A stretch of DNA of 64,000 nt from Calothrix sp. FI2-JRJ7 (GCA_019359675.1 JAHHGX010000075.1:1-64000), one strand, 5' to 3'; positions 27,986 through 37,266 are shown, counted from the stretch's first letter. Notes: generated from the sequence alone by a model not told the origin. Program-made: numbers and translations.

Positions 27986-28056
27986 TCCCCCCAACCCCCC
28001 TTGGTAAGGGGGGCTTTGGTCTCTCTTTTCTCCCCTTATTAAGGGGGCTAGGGGGG
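27984..28056. repeat. CCCCCCTTGGTAAGG / AAGGGGGCTAGGGGGG repeat
   Basis: Related C-rich and G-rich segments form hairpins (CCCCCCTT/AAGGGGGG and CCCCTT/AAGGGG) between convergent genes. It may act as a bidirectional terminator and is similar to the tract after rnj. Confidence 0.55.
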
Positions 28057-28069
28057 ATTATACAGTGTT

Positions 28070-29785
28070 CTAAAACAAGAAATATCGTTGTGCCATTGGT
28101 AAAATTGTAGCGGGTTCACATGTAAGTAACTCACCATCCGCACGGACTTCGTATGTTTCTGCGTCAACTTCGATATGTGGCATTGCGTCGTTTAATTTCA
28201 TATCTCGCTTGCTTAAATTGCGAATACCTGAAACTGCAACGACATTTTTTCGTAGTTTTAATTGATTGGGTATATCCCGTTTTAACGCTTCTTGCGAAAC
28301 AAAAGTTAATGAAGTTGCATGACAGGCGCCGCCAAAACTACCAAACATCGGACGCATATGCACAGGTTGAGGTGTAGGAATACTAGCATTAGCATCACCC
28401 ATTTGCGCCCAAGCAATCATTCCCCCTTTAATTACCATTTCTGGCTTCACACCAAAAAAGGCAGGGCGCCACAAACACAAATCAGCAATTTTACCTTCTT
28501 CCACAGAACCCACATACTGCGCTATCCCATGTGTAATTGCCGGATTAATCGTATACTTAGCCACATACCGCTTCGCCCGAAAATTATCATTATCCGCTAC
28601 ATCCGTTGGTAATCCGTTGCCACCACGCTGCACTTTCATTTTATGTCCCGTTTGCCAAGTACGAATTATTACCTCACCCACTCGTCCCATCGCCTGCGAG
28701 TCGGAGGAAATCATACTAAAGGCGCCTAAATCGTGCAAAATATCCTCAGCAGCAATAGTTTCGCGACGAATACGCGACTCAGCAAAAGCCACATCTTCGG
28801 GAATATCCGCATCAAGGTGGTGACACACCATTAACATATCAAGGTGTTCATCAAGAGTATTTACAGTATAAGGACGAGTTGGGTTAGTAGACGATGGCAG
28901 AACATTCGCTTCACCACACACTTTAATAATGTCGGGTGCATGTCCTCCTCCGGCGCCTTCAGTATGGTAAGTATGAATAACACGGTTCTTGAAAGCGGCA
29001 ATAGTATCTTCAACAAAACCAGCTTCGTTGAGAGTATCAGTATGTATTGCCACCTGCACATCATATTCATTAGCAACGCTTAAACAAGTATCGATAGCAG
29101 CAGGTGTAGTACCCCAATCTTCGTGTAACTTCAACCCCATAGCACCCGCTTCAATTTGTTCAACAAGCCCTTGAGGTTGACTAGCATTGCCCTTCCCCAT
29201 AAATCCTAAATTCATTGGAAACGCATCAGCAGCTTGTAGCATCCGGTAAATATTCCAAGGCCCCGGCGTACAAGTAGTAGCATTTGTACCCGTAGCTGGT
29301 CCAGTTCCACCACCTATCATCGTCGTAATACCCGATGCTATAGCGACTTCTATCTGCTGCGGACAAATAAAATGTATGTGAGTATCAATACCACCAGCAG
29401 TGAGAATCATTCCCTCTCCTGCTATCGCTTCGGTTCCCGGCCCAATAATAATATCTACATTGTCTTGAATATAAGGATTTCCAGCTTTACCTATTTTGTA
29501 TATCTTCCCGTCTTTAATTCCAATATCAGCTTTGACAATACCCCACCAATCAAGAATTAAAGCATTGGTAATTACAGCATCTACGGCGCCGTCTTGGTTC
29601 GAGATAGGCGCCTGTCCCATGCCATCGCGAATAACTTTACCACCGCCAAACTTAACTTCATCGCCATATATAGTTAAATCGCGTTCAACTTCGATAAATA
29701 ACTCTGTGTCAGCAAGACGAACTTTATCGCCAACTGTAGGGCCAAAAGTTTCTGCATACGCGCGGCGCGACATTCGATAGCTCAT
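28070..29785 (-). CDS. ureC: Urease alpha subunit
   Basis: UreC is the nickel-containing catalytic subunit that hydrolyses urea to ammonia and carbamate. The start ATG at 29785 ([15 protein letters not shown]) has CAGGAG six bases upstream; a further 15 upstream codons are open but not conserved. About 571 residues, full length. Nickel ligands are H136/H138 (THIHF), the carbamylated K219 (GLKLHEDW) and the [19 protein letters not shown] region, with the active-site flap MVCHHLD. ureD-ureA-ureB lie about 3 kb upstream on the same strand, with unrelated genes between; ureEFG are outside the window. Confidence 0.98.
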   Translation of the reverse strand: MSYRMSRRAYAETFGPTVGDKVRLADTELFIEVERDLTIYGDEVKFGGGKVIRDGMGQAPISNQDGAVDAVITNALILDWWGIVKADIGIKDGKIYKIGKAGNPYIQDNVDIIIGPGTEAIAGEGMILTAGGIDTHIHFICPQQIEVAIASGITTMIGGGTGPATGTNATTCTPGPWNIYRMLQAADAFPMNLGFMGKGNASQPQGLVEQIEAGAMGLKLHEDWGTTPAAIDTCLSVANEYDVQVAIHTDTLNEAGFVEDTIAAFKNRVIHTYHTEGAGGGHAPDIIKVCGEANVLPSSTNPTRPYTVNTLDEHLDMLMVCHHLDADIPEDVAFAESRIRRETIAAEDILHDLGAFSMISSDSQAMGRVGEVIIRTWQTGHKMKVQRGGNGLPTDVADNDNFRAKRYVAKYTINPAITHGIAQYVGSVEEGKIADLCLWRPAFFGVKPEMVIKGGMIAWAQMGDANASIPTPQPVHMRPMFGSFGGACHATSLTFVSQEALKRDIPNQLKLRKNVVAVSGIRNLSKRDMKLNDAMPHIEVDAETYEVRADGELLTCEPATILPMAQRYFLF

Positions 29786-29957
29786 TAGCACTCCTGGATA
29801 TGGAACCCCTCTCCAAACCTCTCCCCTCAAAGGGGAGAGGCTTAAGATAAGCTTAAAAAGTTAATTGTACAGGTTTAAATATTTATGAATTCTGTAATTT
29901 GAGCCAAGTAAGCTGAAAGAATTTTATTGCATGTCTAAAAATTATCAAAGTCTTGTA

Positions 29958-29989
29958 TCTTGTGGAACGGGCATCCTTGCCCGTCCTTA
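29958..29989. repeat. GGGCATCCTTGCCCG hairpin
   Basis: CGGGCATCCTTGCCCGTCC is a short hairpin repeat. Similar copies lie at 32740-32761, 63814-63838 and, in the reverse sense, 63871-63897. It belongs to a widespread Nostocales intergenic repeat type. Confidence 0.6.
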
Positions 29990-30055
29990 CATGCGAACTA
30001 TAATCACAAAAGCTTAATAAAAATTAACTCTTTCTTATAAATCGAGCAAATTTAG

Positions 30056-30652
30056 GCATGTAAAGAGATAAATTTTGCATTACTTACCAACGCATTATTA
30101 GATTATACTTACATTATTAGGCTTGATAACAATAATACTCAAGCTTATTTTACAAGAGGTTGTTTGTGTTTAGATTTGCAAGATTATAGAGCAGCAATAT
30201 ATGATTTTACTATCGTTATAGGTAATTCTGCCACTTTTATCGACGCATATAAAAATCGTGCTATCGCTCATGTCGCAATGGAAGATTATAAAAGCGCAAT
30301 AGAAGACTATACCGAAATTATCAATATTTGCCCTAATAATGTTGAACGTTTATTAAATCGTGCAAATGCTTACAATGCTTTAAAAAATTATGACGAAGCT
30401 ATTGCTGATTGTACATTAGCTATTGGTAAAAAAAAAGATTTTAGTGATGCATTTTATACAAGAGGATGTATCAAATATAGTAAAGGGAACTTACGAGGAG
30501 CATTAGCGGATTATAATGAAGTTTTAAAGATTGATACACAAAATGCATATGCTTATATCCAAATAGCTAAAATAAACAAACAAAAAGGTAAAATAAAAGA
30601 GGCTATTTTAAATTTTAAAAAGGCAATTAGCATTTTTCCAACAAGTCAATGA
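30056..30652 (+). pseudogene. TPR protein, N-terminus probably lost
   Basis: At least four tetratricopeptide units can be read (YRAAIYDFTIVI, YKSAIEDYTEIINICPNN, YDEAIADCTLAIGKKKD, LRGALADYNEVLKIDTQN, IKEAILNFKKAISIFPTS). The frame is open back to a stop at 30053-30055 and TPR-like sequence (NTQAYFTRGCLCLDLQDY) begins before the first usable start, a TTG at 30164. No ATG or ribosome-binding site precedes it, so this is probably the C-terminal part of a larger gene. TTG 30164 would give 162 residues if expressed. It lies on the opposite strand inside the urease locus. Confidence 0.65.
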
Positions 30653-30757
30653 TAAGCGAAACTCAAGTGTGCCAACAAGAAGTTAACAAGTTAGAAGATG
30701 AAATCAAAAATATTCCTTGGTGGAACAGGAAATTAATTTTAGAAAAAATGTACTAAA
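30650..30757 (+). CDS. Very small unknown ORF
   Basis: A 35-codon frame overlaps the TPR stop by a few bases (ATG at 30650). It encodes MISETQVCQQEVNKLEDEIK and then a NIPWWNRKLILEKMY end. It could be a tiny coupled gene or more decay of the same locus. Low confidence. Confidence 0.3.
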
Positions 30758-30767
30758 CAAGTTTTAA

Positions 30768-30890
30768 TCAGCAGGTGGGATGACAAAAGAAGAAATTTTA
30801 GAAGATTTTTCTGAATTGACCTCTGAAGATATCAAAGCTTGTCTTGCTTTTGTAATTAAATATAATACATCCTCCTTAGCCTCTTTGTGA
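30768..30890 (+). pseudogene. DUF433 antitoxin C-terminal fragment
   Basis: About 40 codons, SAGGMTKEEILEDFSELTSE and then DIKACLAFVIK, match the C-terminal half of DUF433 proteins (the GMSPEEILxDYPxLTxEDIxAALAY motif), which serve as antitoxins to DUF5615/PIN-like toxins. The N-terminal HTH-like half and any toxin are missing. The frame then runs into a CCTCCTTAGCC repeat that supplies the end of the ORF. Confidence 0.65.
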
Positions 30891-30951
30891 AAGGGGGATT
30901 GTGGGGAGCAAAGTGATTATTGTAATATTAAAAGCAGGCGCCGTCTTTCAG

Positions 30952-31968
30952 CTATACAGTAATTCTCTTAGCTGCATGTAATTTAGTTATAAAATTACTC
31001 ACCTCTGATTCTGATTTGAAAAAGCCTTGTACAATTAAGCCTGACCATACGTCATTTTTATACTCTTCACAAGGGGGAAGGAATGTGTATAGCGTTTCTT
31101 CACTAGTATCAGTATATTTTGCTAAACGGTTAATATAAATATTAAATTTCAAGCCGTCTATTTCATTACTTTCAGATGGGATTAAGTTTATTAATGCCGT
31201 TTTATTTCCACCTTTGCTATTAAAAGTAAGGGTACTCCTACTAGTTGTCGTCGATAAAGGATATTTAATTAGTTCATCTAGAAGCTGAGTGTATAAGCTG
31301 CCAACACCATTTTCATTAGCTATAGTTTGTAATTCTTCAAAGCTTAATTTTGGCTTTCTCTTAGATATTCTTGGGTCAAGAATAATTTTTTCTGGTTCTA
31401 TAACAAACTTTCTTGCCAAAAATTCTTTAGTGTTGTCTTCATCTTTAAAATAGTAGAATGTCGCAGCGTTGATAGGGACACCGTAAGTTTCTGCTAAATA
31501 ATTAATAATGCGTTCTGTGCTACTGTCGATTGCTGAAGCAACTATGATAATTTGATGTTGACTATTAATTGTTTCTGGAATTTCGGCGCCAAACTTTTCT
31601 CTAAATGCTGTTTCTAGTTCATTATTCCCAGCAAAATACTTTTTTGCGGTAGTGCTTATACTCTCATACGATAAATCTTTAACCCAGGATGCATAATCAA
31701 GCGCTTGCGCTGTTACTTCTCTGGGAGTTTTATCGCGTTTTAGTTCCAGAATAACCACATCACCTTTGCTGTTTAAGCACAGTAAGTCAATTACACCACC
31801 ATATTTAGTTGGTACTTGCCTGCCAATTAGCAAAAGGTCTGTTGACAAAATAGAAATATCGTTTTCTAGCCATTTTTCTAGGCGTTCTTCTAGATTCACT
31901 TTGGCTTTGCTTATATCTTTTAGCTTATCTTCTGATGTTACTTCCCAAATTTTTAAGTCTTCTGGCAT
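30952..31968 (-). CDS. NucS/DUF91-like PD-(D/E)XK nuclease family protein
   Basis: The 338-residue protein has a restriction-endonuclease-like core at about 45-85: GGVIDLLCLNSKGDVVILEL followed by KRDKTPREV, giving the D...ExK triad. This is preceded by LEKWLENDISIL, as in endonuclease NucS-like (DUF91) proteins. The C-terminal half (about 200-338) is an additional domain of unknown type with a KxxGNKTALINLIP segment and many aromatic residues. It probably cleaves or binds branched or mismatched DNA, but a defence role is equally possible. It stands between ureC and ureB on the same strand without being part of urease. The GGCGCC at about 31584 shows that it shares the genome's signature. Confidence 0.8.
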   Translation of the reverse strand: MPEDLKIWEVTSEDKLKDISKAKVNLEERLEKWLENDISILSTDLLLIGRQVPTKYGGVIDLLCLNSKGDVVILELKRDKTPREVTAQALDYASWVKDLSYESISTTAKKYFAGNNELETAFREKFGAEIPETINSQHQIIIVASAIDSSTERIINYLAETYGVPINAATFYYFKDEDNTKEFLARKFVIEPEKIILDPRISKRKPKLSFEELQTIANENGVGSLYTQLLDELIKYPLSTTTSRSTLTFNSKGGNKTALINLIPSESNEIDGLKFNIYINRLAKYTDTSEETLYTFLPPCEEYKNDVWSGLIVQGFFKSESEVSNFITKLHAAKRITV

Positions 31969-32089
31969 GGTTATGTTTCACTGTACCTACCAGCTTATTA
32001 TTCCCAAGTTAAACTCTGAAATGGCTAAGGAATTGGTGCGTGACTACGACCGAATGTCACTTACAAAGAGCGCGCCAAAACTTGATCCT

Positions 32090-32217
32090 AGGTTGGGTGG
32101 AAGTCATTAACTCTCTTTGTAGGTGCTTCCAAGCGACCCTCTCTGTGTCCTAATAGTCTTTGTGGTAAAAACCTGCTGTTGATGTTGGGTTCCGCAAAGC
32201 CTTCACCCAACCTACAG
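32090..32217. repeat. TAGGTTGGGTGGA ... ACCCAACCTAC inverted repeat
   Basis: TAGGTTGGGTGGAAG at the left and CTTCACCCAACCTACA at the right are near-perfect inverted ends about 95 bp apart, with an inner GTTGGGTTCCGC. It is the longest member of the GTAGGTTGGGTGG family in the window. Confidence 0.65.
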
Positions 32218-32231
32218 TTGTTAAGTAAGTG

Positions 32232-32711
32232 TTATTCCATTGGTTTGAGATTGTTCCAGTCTGCAATTTGTACTTCGACTCCGTTACGGAACATTCGTTT
32301 TTGCAAGCGAGGAAAATCAGCAATGTCAAAAAGGCGCCTTTCTCCACCAACTATATATACTAGGTTTTCATTAAATGGGTTGCGAAGATGGTGTGCTACT
32401 GAGGGTGTGGGAAAACCCATGAAGTCGCCGACGCCTACTTCAAATTGTTCTTCGTTAATTTCTGCTATTCCTCGTCCTGAAAGTATATATATAAATTCTT
32501 CTTCCAATTGATGCGAGTGGTATATAAAGGATTCTTTGCCAGGTGGTATATGTACTAGGTTTATTCCTATTCTTTGTAAACCTACGGCTTGGCCAAGGAA
32601 GGCGCCTTTTATTTCGGAGTTACTGTTCCAAGGGTGGGAAAAGCTGTGTTGTTGTAGCTGTTTTATTGCTTCTGCGCGGATTAATGGGTGTGGGTTTTGG
32701 TTTTCGCTCAT
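32232..32711 (-). CDS. Cupin-domain protein in the urease locus
   Basis: About 159 residues from ATG 32711 (an upstream TTG at 32717 is in frame). It has a double-stranded beta-helix with metal-binding motif 1 around YHSHQLEEEFIYILSGRG (H, H, E) and motif 2 VGVGDFMGFPTPSVAHHLRN (H). The beginning is Ser/Gln-rich. Cupins of this type often bind a small ligand or metal. Its position between ureB and ureC suggests a link to nickel or urea handling, but this is context only. The gap before ureB contains only a repeat, so co-transcription is plausible. Confidence 0.85.
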   Translation of the reverse strand: MSENQNPHPLIRAEAIKQLQQHSFSHPWNSNSEIKGAFLGQAVGLQRIGINLVHIPPGKESFIYHSHQLEEEFIYILSGRGIAEINEEQFEVGVGDFMGFPTPSVAHHLRNPFNENLVYIVGGERRLFDIADFPRLQKRMFRNGVEVQIADWNNLKPME

Positions 32712-32739
32712 TTTCAATCGGTTTTGCTAAACTTCTTGT

Positions 32740-32761
32740 GGGATGGGCATCCTTGCCCGTC
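32740..32761. repeat. GGGCATCCTTGCCCG hairpin
   Basis: TGGGCATCCTTGCCCGTC is another copy of the short hairpin repeat, in the space between the cupin gene and ureB. Confidence 0.55.
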
Positions 32762-32829
32762 GCATTGATTTGGGGGGCAGGTTTAGTTGATTTTGCGTGA
32801 ATGATTAAGATTGTCAGTCAGGGGTGCCC

Positions 32830-33135
32830 CTACAGGGCGCCGTTTATCAATCCGTTGAAACCGTATACCTGGCGCCTTCCTGTTAACGGGACTAAAACAA
32901 TCTCTTTTTCATCTCCGGGTTCAAAACGTACAGCAGTACCAGCAGGAATATCGAGACGCATTCCGCGCGCTTGTTCTCTATTAAAGTGTAATGCTGTATT
33001 AACTTCAAAAAAATGAAAATGTGAACCTACTTGAATTGGTCTATCTCCTGTATTTGCTACTTGTAGTCTTACAGTTTCGCGTCCTGCGTTCAGTTCGATT
33101 TCGCCATCTGGTGTGATAATTTCCCCTGGAATCAT
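32830..33135 (-). CDS. ureB: Urease beta subunit
   Basis: The 101-residue beta subunit starts [20 protein letters not shown] and has the conserved [13 protein letters not shown] and [17 protein letters not shown]. It packs around UreC and contributes to the trimeric urease shell. It lies 12 bp after ureA and is cotranscribed with it. In many cyanobacteria ureC follows directly; here ureC is about 3 kb further on. Confidence 0.97.
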   Translation of the reverse strand: MIPGEIITPDGEIELNAGRETVRLQVANTGDRPIQVGSHFHFFEVNTALHFNREQARGMRLDIPAGTAVRFEPGDEKEIVLVPLTGRRQVYGFNGLINGAL

Positions 33136-33147
33136 AAAATCTAAAGT

Positions 33148-33450
33148 CTATTGAATAGGATTATGTACAGTGACAAGCTTAGTACCGTCTGGAAAAGTTG
33201 CTTCTACTTGTACTTCATGTACCATTTCTGGTACACCTTCCATCACGTCGTCACGTTTTAATAAAGTTGTACCAAAACTCATTAACTCAGCTACAGTGCG
33301 TCCATCCCTGGCGCCTTCTAATATTGCTGCGGAAATATAAGCGACTGCTTCTGGGTAATTTAACTTCAAACCTCTGTTTTTACGTCTTTCTGCCAATAAA
33401 GCAGCAGTAAAAATTAGTAATTTGTCTTTTTCCTGCGGCGTTAGCTGCAT
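33148..33450 (-). CDS. ureA: Urease gamma subunit
   Basis: The 100-residue protein starts [20 protein letters not shown] and has the [20 protein letters not shown] core and the [27 protein letters not shown] end that are typical of UreA. Full length. It sits 11 bp after ureD and 12 bp before ureB, so ureD-A-B form one unit. Confidence 0.97.
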   Translation of the reverse strand: MQLTPQEKDKLLIFTAALLAERRKNRGLKLNYPEAVAYISAAILEGARDGRTVAELMSFGTTLLKRDDVMEGVPEMVHEVQVEATFPDGTKLVTVHNPIQ

Positions 33451-33461
33451 TTACTACCCCT

Positions 33462-34325
33462 TTATATTTGCCAAACACGCGGTATGCAGTTGGAACGTTC
33501 TAATAATGATTGCCGTAATAAGTGCCACACTGCCGTAAACCAGTTTCTCACCTCTGAGGTAGAACTACCACGATATCTACACAAAAATCCATGTTCCAAC
33601 CGAGTAACCCCATAACAATGTAGAGACGCGATATATCGCGTCTCCATTAAAGAACGGGCTTTTTCGATGAATTCTGATGATACTGGTTGACCTATATATA
33701 TAAAAGTACCTACAACGGGTTGTCCGTTTAATGCATGGGGACTATAAAATATTTCTTCACTACCGGGCAACCATTGTCTATCTACCCATAACGGTTTGGC
33801 TTGCTGCCAAACTTCTGTGTAACTTTTCCAATTACCCTGTAAAAACTTCTCTCCGCGCGCGCTGCGTCCAAATCGCGTAATTTCCCAGCCTATAAATGTC
33901 GCGTTTTCAGCTAAATCTATACGTGTGTCTTGGCGATATATGGCGCCGTCAAAGACAATCGTTTCTTGAGGTAGCCATTCTAAAGTGGCGCCTGTGCTAA
34001 CTTCAATATTTATGTTTTGTGTGGCTTGGCGCCCGTTACTGCGATAAATTTTGCCTGCTGCAGCTGTTGTAATTAATACTTGTGATTCTGGCTGAAGTTG
34101 GAAATTACAAGATAATTTATCACCTCCAACAATACCCCCAGCAGTATGTAAAATCACGCTATGGCACACCGCTTTTCCTTCCGGGTAAAACGGACGCTGC
34201 ACTTTTAAGGGTGCTTGATGATGAGCGTGAATTAATTGAGTTGTATCTTGGCGATGTGCATACACTAAATCTAGTTTGCCATGCCAACTATTTAATGTAG
34301 AATTTTCTGTAAAATTTGATGTCAT
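33462..34325 (-). CDS. ureD: Urease accessory protein UreD with an embedded palindrome
   Basis: UreD (287 residues) is the scaffold on which nickel is inserted into urease with UreF and UreG. Family segments are LNSWHGKLDLVYAHR, VCHSVILHTAGGIVGGDKLS, TTAAAGKIYRS, LEWLPQETIVFDGA and GVTRLEHGFLCRYRGSSTSE. At 33623-33644 the coding sequence contains a perfect 22-bp palindrome of the dispersed GAGACGCG family, encoding part of LMETRYIASLHCYGVT. This apparently inserted segment leaves the frame intact, and it lies in a surface-exposed, length-variable region just before GVTRLEHG. UreD therefore probably works, but with altered residues. Confidence 0.95.
   Translation of the reverse strand: MTSNFTENSTLNSWHGKLDLVYAHRQDTTQLIHAHHQAPLKVQRPFYPEGKAVCHSVILHTAGGIVGGDKLSCNFQLQPESQVLITTAAAGKIYRSNGRQATQNINIEVSTGATLEWLPQETIVFDGAIYRQDTRIDLAENATFIGWEITRFGRSARGEKFLQGNWKSYTEVWQQAKPLWVDRQWLPGSEEIFYSPHALNGQPVVGTFIYIGQPVSSEFIEKARSLMETRYIASLHCYGVTRLEHGFLCRYRGSSTSEVRNWFTAVWHLLRQSLLERSNCIPRVWQI
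33623..33644. repeat. Perfect 22-bp palindrome inside ureD
   Basis: GAGACGCGATA / TATCGCGTCTC has no loop and lies inside the ureD reading frame. It is the same family as the copies at 2357, 19632, 22756 and 24051. Confidence 0.85.
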
Positions 34326-34392
34326 TAATATTGTATTTGACCTTTTATCAAATCAAATTAATGTTACAGCAAGTGTACGTTGAGTAAAAATA

Positions 34393-34436
34393 AACCCGCC
34401 CCCACTTTTCGTTTTTTTGATGTTGTGGGGGCGGGT
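34393..34436 (-). terminator. Terminator of the PEP-CTERM gene
   Basis: AACCCGCCCCCAC (34393-34405) pairs with GTGGGGGCGGGT (34425-34436). On the minus strand it is followed by TTATTTTTA, just downstream of the gene ending at 34457. Confidence 0.8.
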
Positions 34437-34456
34437 GCCTGTTCTTACTATTCGTC

Positions 34457-35359
34457 TTACTTACTGACCGACTTCAGGCGACGACGGCAGCGATGTAATA
34501 CAGCAACGATACTACCACCGACTAAGCCAAGGGCAAGACTAGGTTCGGGGACACGCTGAGAGACAGCTGTCAAACCTACTATTTTCTTAGTTCCATCACC
34601 GATGCTACCTACTAACGTAGCGGCGCCTGTACTCAAGTTTATCTTGTATAAATTGGAGCCAGATGCCGAGGTTGGAGTCAATGCCGCGATGGCATCATTT
34701 ACGCCATTCTGTGTGAAAATGTCGAACCCTCCTCTTGAGTCAACGTCGATACCGAGGGCGCCTACCTTTACCAAGGTTCCATTATTAGGCGGGTTCTGTA
34801 TGAACAATGTATCGCTGATGTAGTCAATATCGTACAGCGTGGTTAGAGTGTTTGGGTCAGTATCCGCATTGGTGTAAGCTGCACCAGTAATGTTCGGGTC
34901 TCCTGGGTTTAATGTCCCATCAAGCATCACCTCACCAGTATCCACATTGATGCGGAAGTTTTGGTCATTGCCACCGACAACCCGCAAGCGGTCGGGTACT
35001 GGGTTAAAGTCCACTCCGGAAACAAATCCTCCAGTGAAGGCACTGGTAAGGTTACTTACAAAAGTAGCAGCACCAGTAAACGGGTTAATGGTGTAGATGT
35101 TGTTGGTATCCGTTAGACCGTAGATCAGCTCGTTAGCTGGACGACGGTCAATGCCCAACAAACGACCAGTGACCCCAGTAACTGAAACATTGGTAGTACT
35201 GGTGGGATCGTTAGAGTCGAAGAGAACTAGATTGTTAGTGTCAGTTAGACCAACCAGACCAAGAGCAGTCGCTGGTTTGGTATTGTTGAGCAGATCGAAG
35301 ATCGTTACAACAGCCAGTGCAAATATGACAGTACTGAGCCGATTGAGTTTCATTGTCAA
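34457..35359 (-). CDS. DUF4394 PEP-CTERM exported protein
   Basis: The 300-residue protein starts with a signal peptide (KLNRLSTVIFALAVVTIFDL). It then has a DUF4394-type beta-repeat domain (GLTDTNNLVLFDS, LLGIDRRPANELIYGLTDTN, GVDFNPVPDRLRVVGGNDQN, SGSNLYKINLSTGAATLVG). The end VPEPSLALGLVGGSIVAVLH followed by RCRRRLK is a PEP-CTERM sorting tail. The protein is expected to be processed by exosortase and displayed or secreted with extracellular matrix. It has its own terminator. The start is probably the third codon, ATG 35353, or ATG 35359; both are near and neither has a strong ribosome-binding site. Confidence 0.9.
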   Translation of the reverse strand: MTMKLNRLSTVIFALAVVTIFDLLNNTKPATALGLVGLTDTNNLVLFDSNDPTSTTNVSVTGVTGRLLGIDRRPANELIYGLTDTNNIYTINPFTGAATFVSNLTSAFTGGFVSGVDFNPVPDRLRVVGGNDQNFRINVDTGEVMLDGTLNPGDPNITGAAYTNADTDPNTLTTLYDIDYISDTLFIQNPPNNGTLVKVGALGIDVDSRGGFDIFTQNGVNDAIAALTPTSASGSNLYKINLSTGAATLVGSIGDGTKKIVGLTAVSQRVPEPSLALGLVGGSIVAVLHRCRRRLKSVSK

Positions 35360-35815
35360 GCCTTAATTAATAACTTTTATTAGTTCTGTAAAGAAAATTC
35401 AGACAATTACGAATAGCCAAGTATATTCACGCAGTTAAAGCGATTTTTTTAGCAATGCGCCATGTAACAAGTATTACATTACTCCCTAGAGTAAATTCAA
35501 TGATAAAGACATATTTCATAGAATCTTTAAATATATAAAATTTAGGTCATTCTCCCGACGGGCGAACCACAAGGGCTATATGTACAAAGCCCGACGAAAG
35601 CGGGCTATTTTGAGCGCATACGCCAAAACATCTAACCAGGGTTAGGTGGACTTAACCTCAATCACATTCAAAATTAGCGTATTCAAGCTTTTTGTCAGTT
35701 GAAAACATAACCCAATGTGGCTCTTAAGAGTGAACAACACTTGGTCAGCGCGCGGGAGTTGCCTCTACGGTAAAGAGCGTATGAACCAGATTATTTTTAT
35801 AGAGGAGAACTAAAC
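35360..35815. other. Divergent intergenic region before the hemerythrin gene
   Basis: This 456-bp gap separates the PEP-CTERM gene from the divergent hemerythrin-domain gene. It has a small AGCCCGACGAAAGCGGGCT hairpin at 35594-35612 and a GCGCGCG at about 35748. GAGGAGAAC at 35801-35810 is the ribosome-binding site for the next gene. It contains no GGCGCC. Confidence 0.55.
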
Positions 35816-36850
35816 GTGGTTACAATGCCTTTGGATACAAAGCGGCTTGCTATCGGCGAAAGATTGGCAGACCTTCTCGCATTTCAAAAATTAATCATCT
35901 CGAACGAGCAAAAATTAATAGATGCTTGCCCTTATGAAGATATTCGCGAACGTCTCCAAAATATGCTGTCGGATGACCAGAAGAACCTGGGCATAATAGA
36001 GACTGTAATCGTTCAATACGGCATTCAAGTAGAACCTAGTGCTGCAACCAAAATATTTATTCCGCAGTTTGAGCAAATGATGTCAGGTTCGGAGTTTACG
36101 TTCTACCAAAAACTCATTCACCATGAACTGATGAAGCATGGTCAAGCCATGAGCGGACTCATGATCCACAAAGCGGCTCAGAAGGTAGGGGCAGATATTG
36201 AAGTGGCAATTACGCCTTTGAATACCCTCAGCTTTGAGGGGCGCGCTCACCAAGAACAACTCAAGGGGATGCTTGAACAGGCAGGTGTTCGCGAAATGAC
36301 GGGCGAGGATGCAGATCAGGGTCTCTGGGCACGGGTGCAAGATGGGATTGCAGCCTTATCGGGTGTCGCTGGCAGCGTAATCACCCAAAATACTGACAAG
36401 CAGGATATGAACATCCAGCACCTCATCTGGCTAGATCATGCCAAAGTGAATACCATCTTCACCGAAATTGGAGCTACCAAAGAACCTCAAAAGCTCCAAG
36501 AATATTTTGGGCAACTCTACAACGATTTATTAGCCCATGCTCAAGCTGAAGAAGAAGTCGTCTACCCTCAAATTCGCTCGTTTTACGGCGATGACAAAAC
36601 TCAAGAGTTGTACAGCGAGCAAGCCGAATGGAGGCAGATGCTCGATGAAATTAAGTCTATTGGCCCTGAGAATACCGACGAGTTCAAATCAAAAATTAAA
36701 CAGTTGATGGACTCGATTGGAGATCACATTCGTCAAGAAGAATTTACGATGTTCCCAGCGATTGACAAAAATTGTAGCGACCAGCAAAAAGAGCAAATGG
36801 CTACTCAATTCAAAGCTGCCAAGAGCAAAATTCAGCAACAAATGGGTTAA
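35816..36850 (+). CDS. Hemerythrin-domain protein with a ferritin-like N-terminal part
   Basis: The 344-residue protein has two parts. The N-terminal 180 residues are a four-helix ferritin-like domain (LLAFQKLIISNEQKLID, HELMKHGQAMSGLMIHKAA). The C-terminal part from about 200 is a hemerythrin HHE domain with the diiron ligands in LIWLDHAKVNTIF, LLAHAQAEEEVVYPQI and DHIRQEEFTMFPAI. Hemerythrin domains bind oxygen or sense or handle oxidative stress. The start is GTG at 35816 with AGGAGA about 9 bases upstream. The codon mix (more C-ending codons) and absence of GGCGCC from 34763 to 38347 differ from the neighbourhood, a weak hint of separate origin. Confidence 0.88.
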   Translation: MVTMPLDTKRLAIGERLADLLAFQKLIISNEQKLIDACPYEDIRERLQNMLSDDQKNLGIIETVIVQYGIQVEPSAATKIFIPQFEQMMSGSEFTFYQKLIHHELMKHGQAMSGLMIHKAAQKVGADIEVAITPLNTLSFEGRAHQEQLKGMLEQAGVREMTGEDADQGLWARVQDGIAALSGVAGSVITQNTDKQDMNIQHLIWLDHAKVNTIFTEIGATKEPQKLQEYFGQLYNDLLAHAQAEEEVVYPQIRSFYGDDKTQELYSEQAEWRQMLDEIKSIGPENTDEFKSKIKQLMDSIGDHIRQEEFTMFPAIDKNCSDQQKEQMATQFKAAKSKIQQQMG

Positions 36851-37049
36851 GGTCGATTTGGTTTCATAGGTTCATAGCACGCATGTGGGACAATGCCTGT
36901 ATTTTCTGTTTTTGCTACAAAACTTTACAGCATGTCCCATCTAATTGAGCATATCGTTCCAAAAGCTTTGCGAGGGAGCGTATACCGGAGAGACTGCTGA
37001 AATTTAAAATCACTAAATACTTTGTTACTGGCGGCACTCCGCAGTTAGG

Positions 37050-37265
37050 ACGTTCCAAGCGTGCCAAATGGTCAACCCAGGATTCATCCTGTTTTGGTTG
37101 TAGTTCGGGGTGGGCAAGCTGCAACGTAATATACTCAAAATAATTGATAAAATTTTGACGCAGCAACCCCCGTACATTTTCAATCAGGAAGGCTTTAGGA
37201 CGTAACTCGCGTACAGCTTCAAAAAACCGGGGAAACATATCTTGTTCATCGCTTCGGGGCAAGTT
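37050..37265 (-). pseudogene. DNA cytosine methyltransferase fragment
   Basis: About 72 codons match a central part of C5-cytosine methyltransferases: DMFPRFFEAVRELRPKAFLI then ENVRGLL (catalytic-loop ENV motif IV), then NYFEYITLQLAHPEL and WVDHLARLER. Upstream (motifs I-III) and downstream (motifs VI-X, including the target recognition domain) are absent. At the upstream (5') edge the frame runs directly into a GGTGGGTGACGC hairpin repeat (37267-37325), which therefore marks the breakpoint; the downstream side becomes unrelated sequence. It is not functional. Confidence 0.8.
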
Positions 37266-37266
37266 G

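Noticed and set aside
34326-34420. Possible NtcA site upstream of ureD
   Set aside because: GTACACTTGCTGTAACA is only half of a GTA-N8-TAC box, the second half is wrong and spacing to a -10 element is not convincing.
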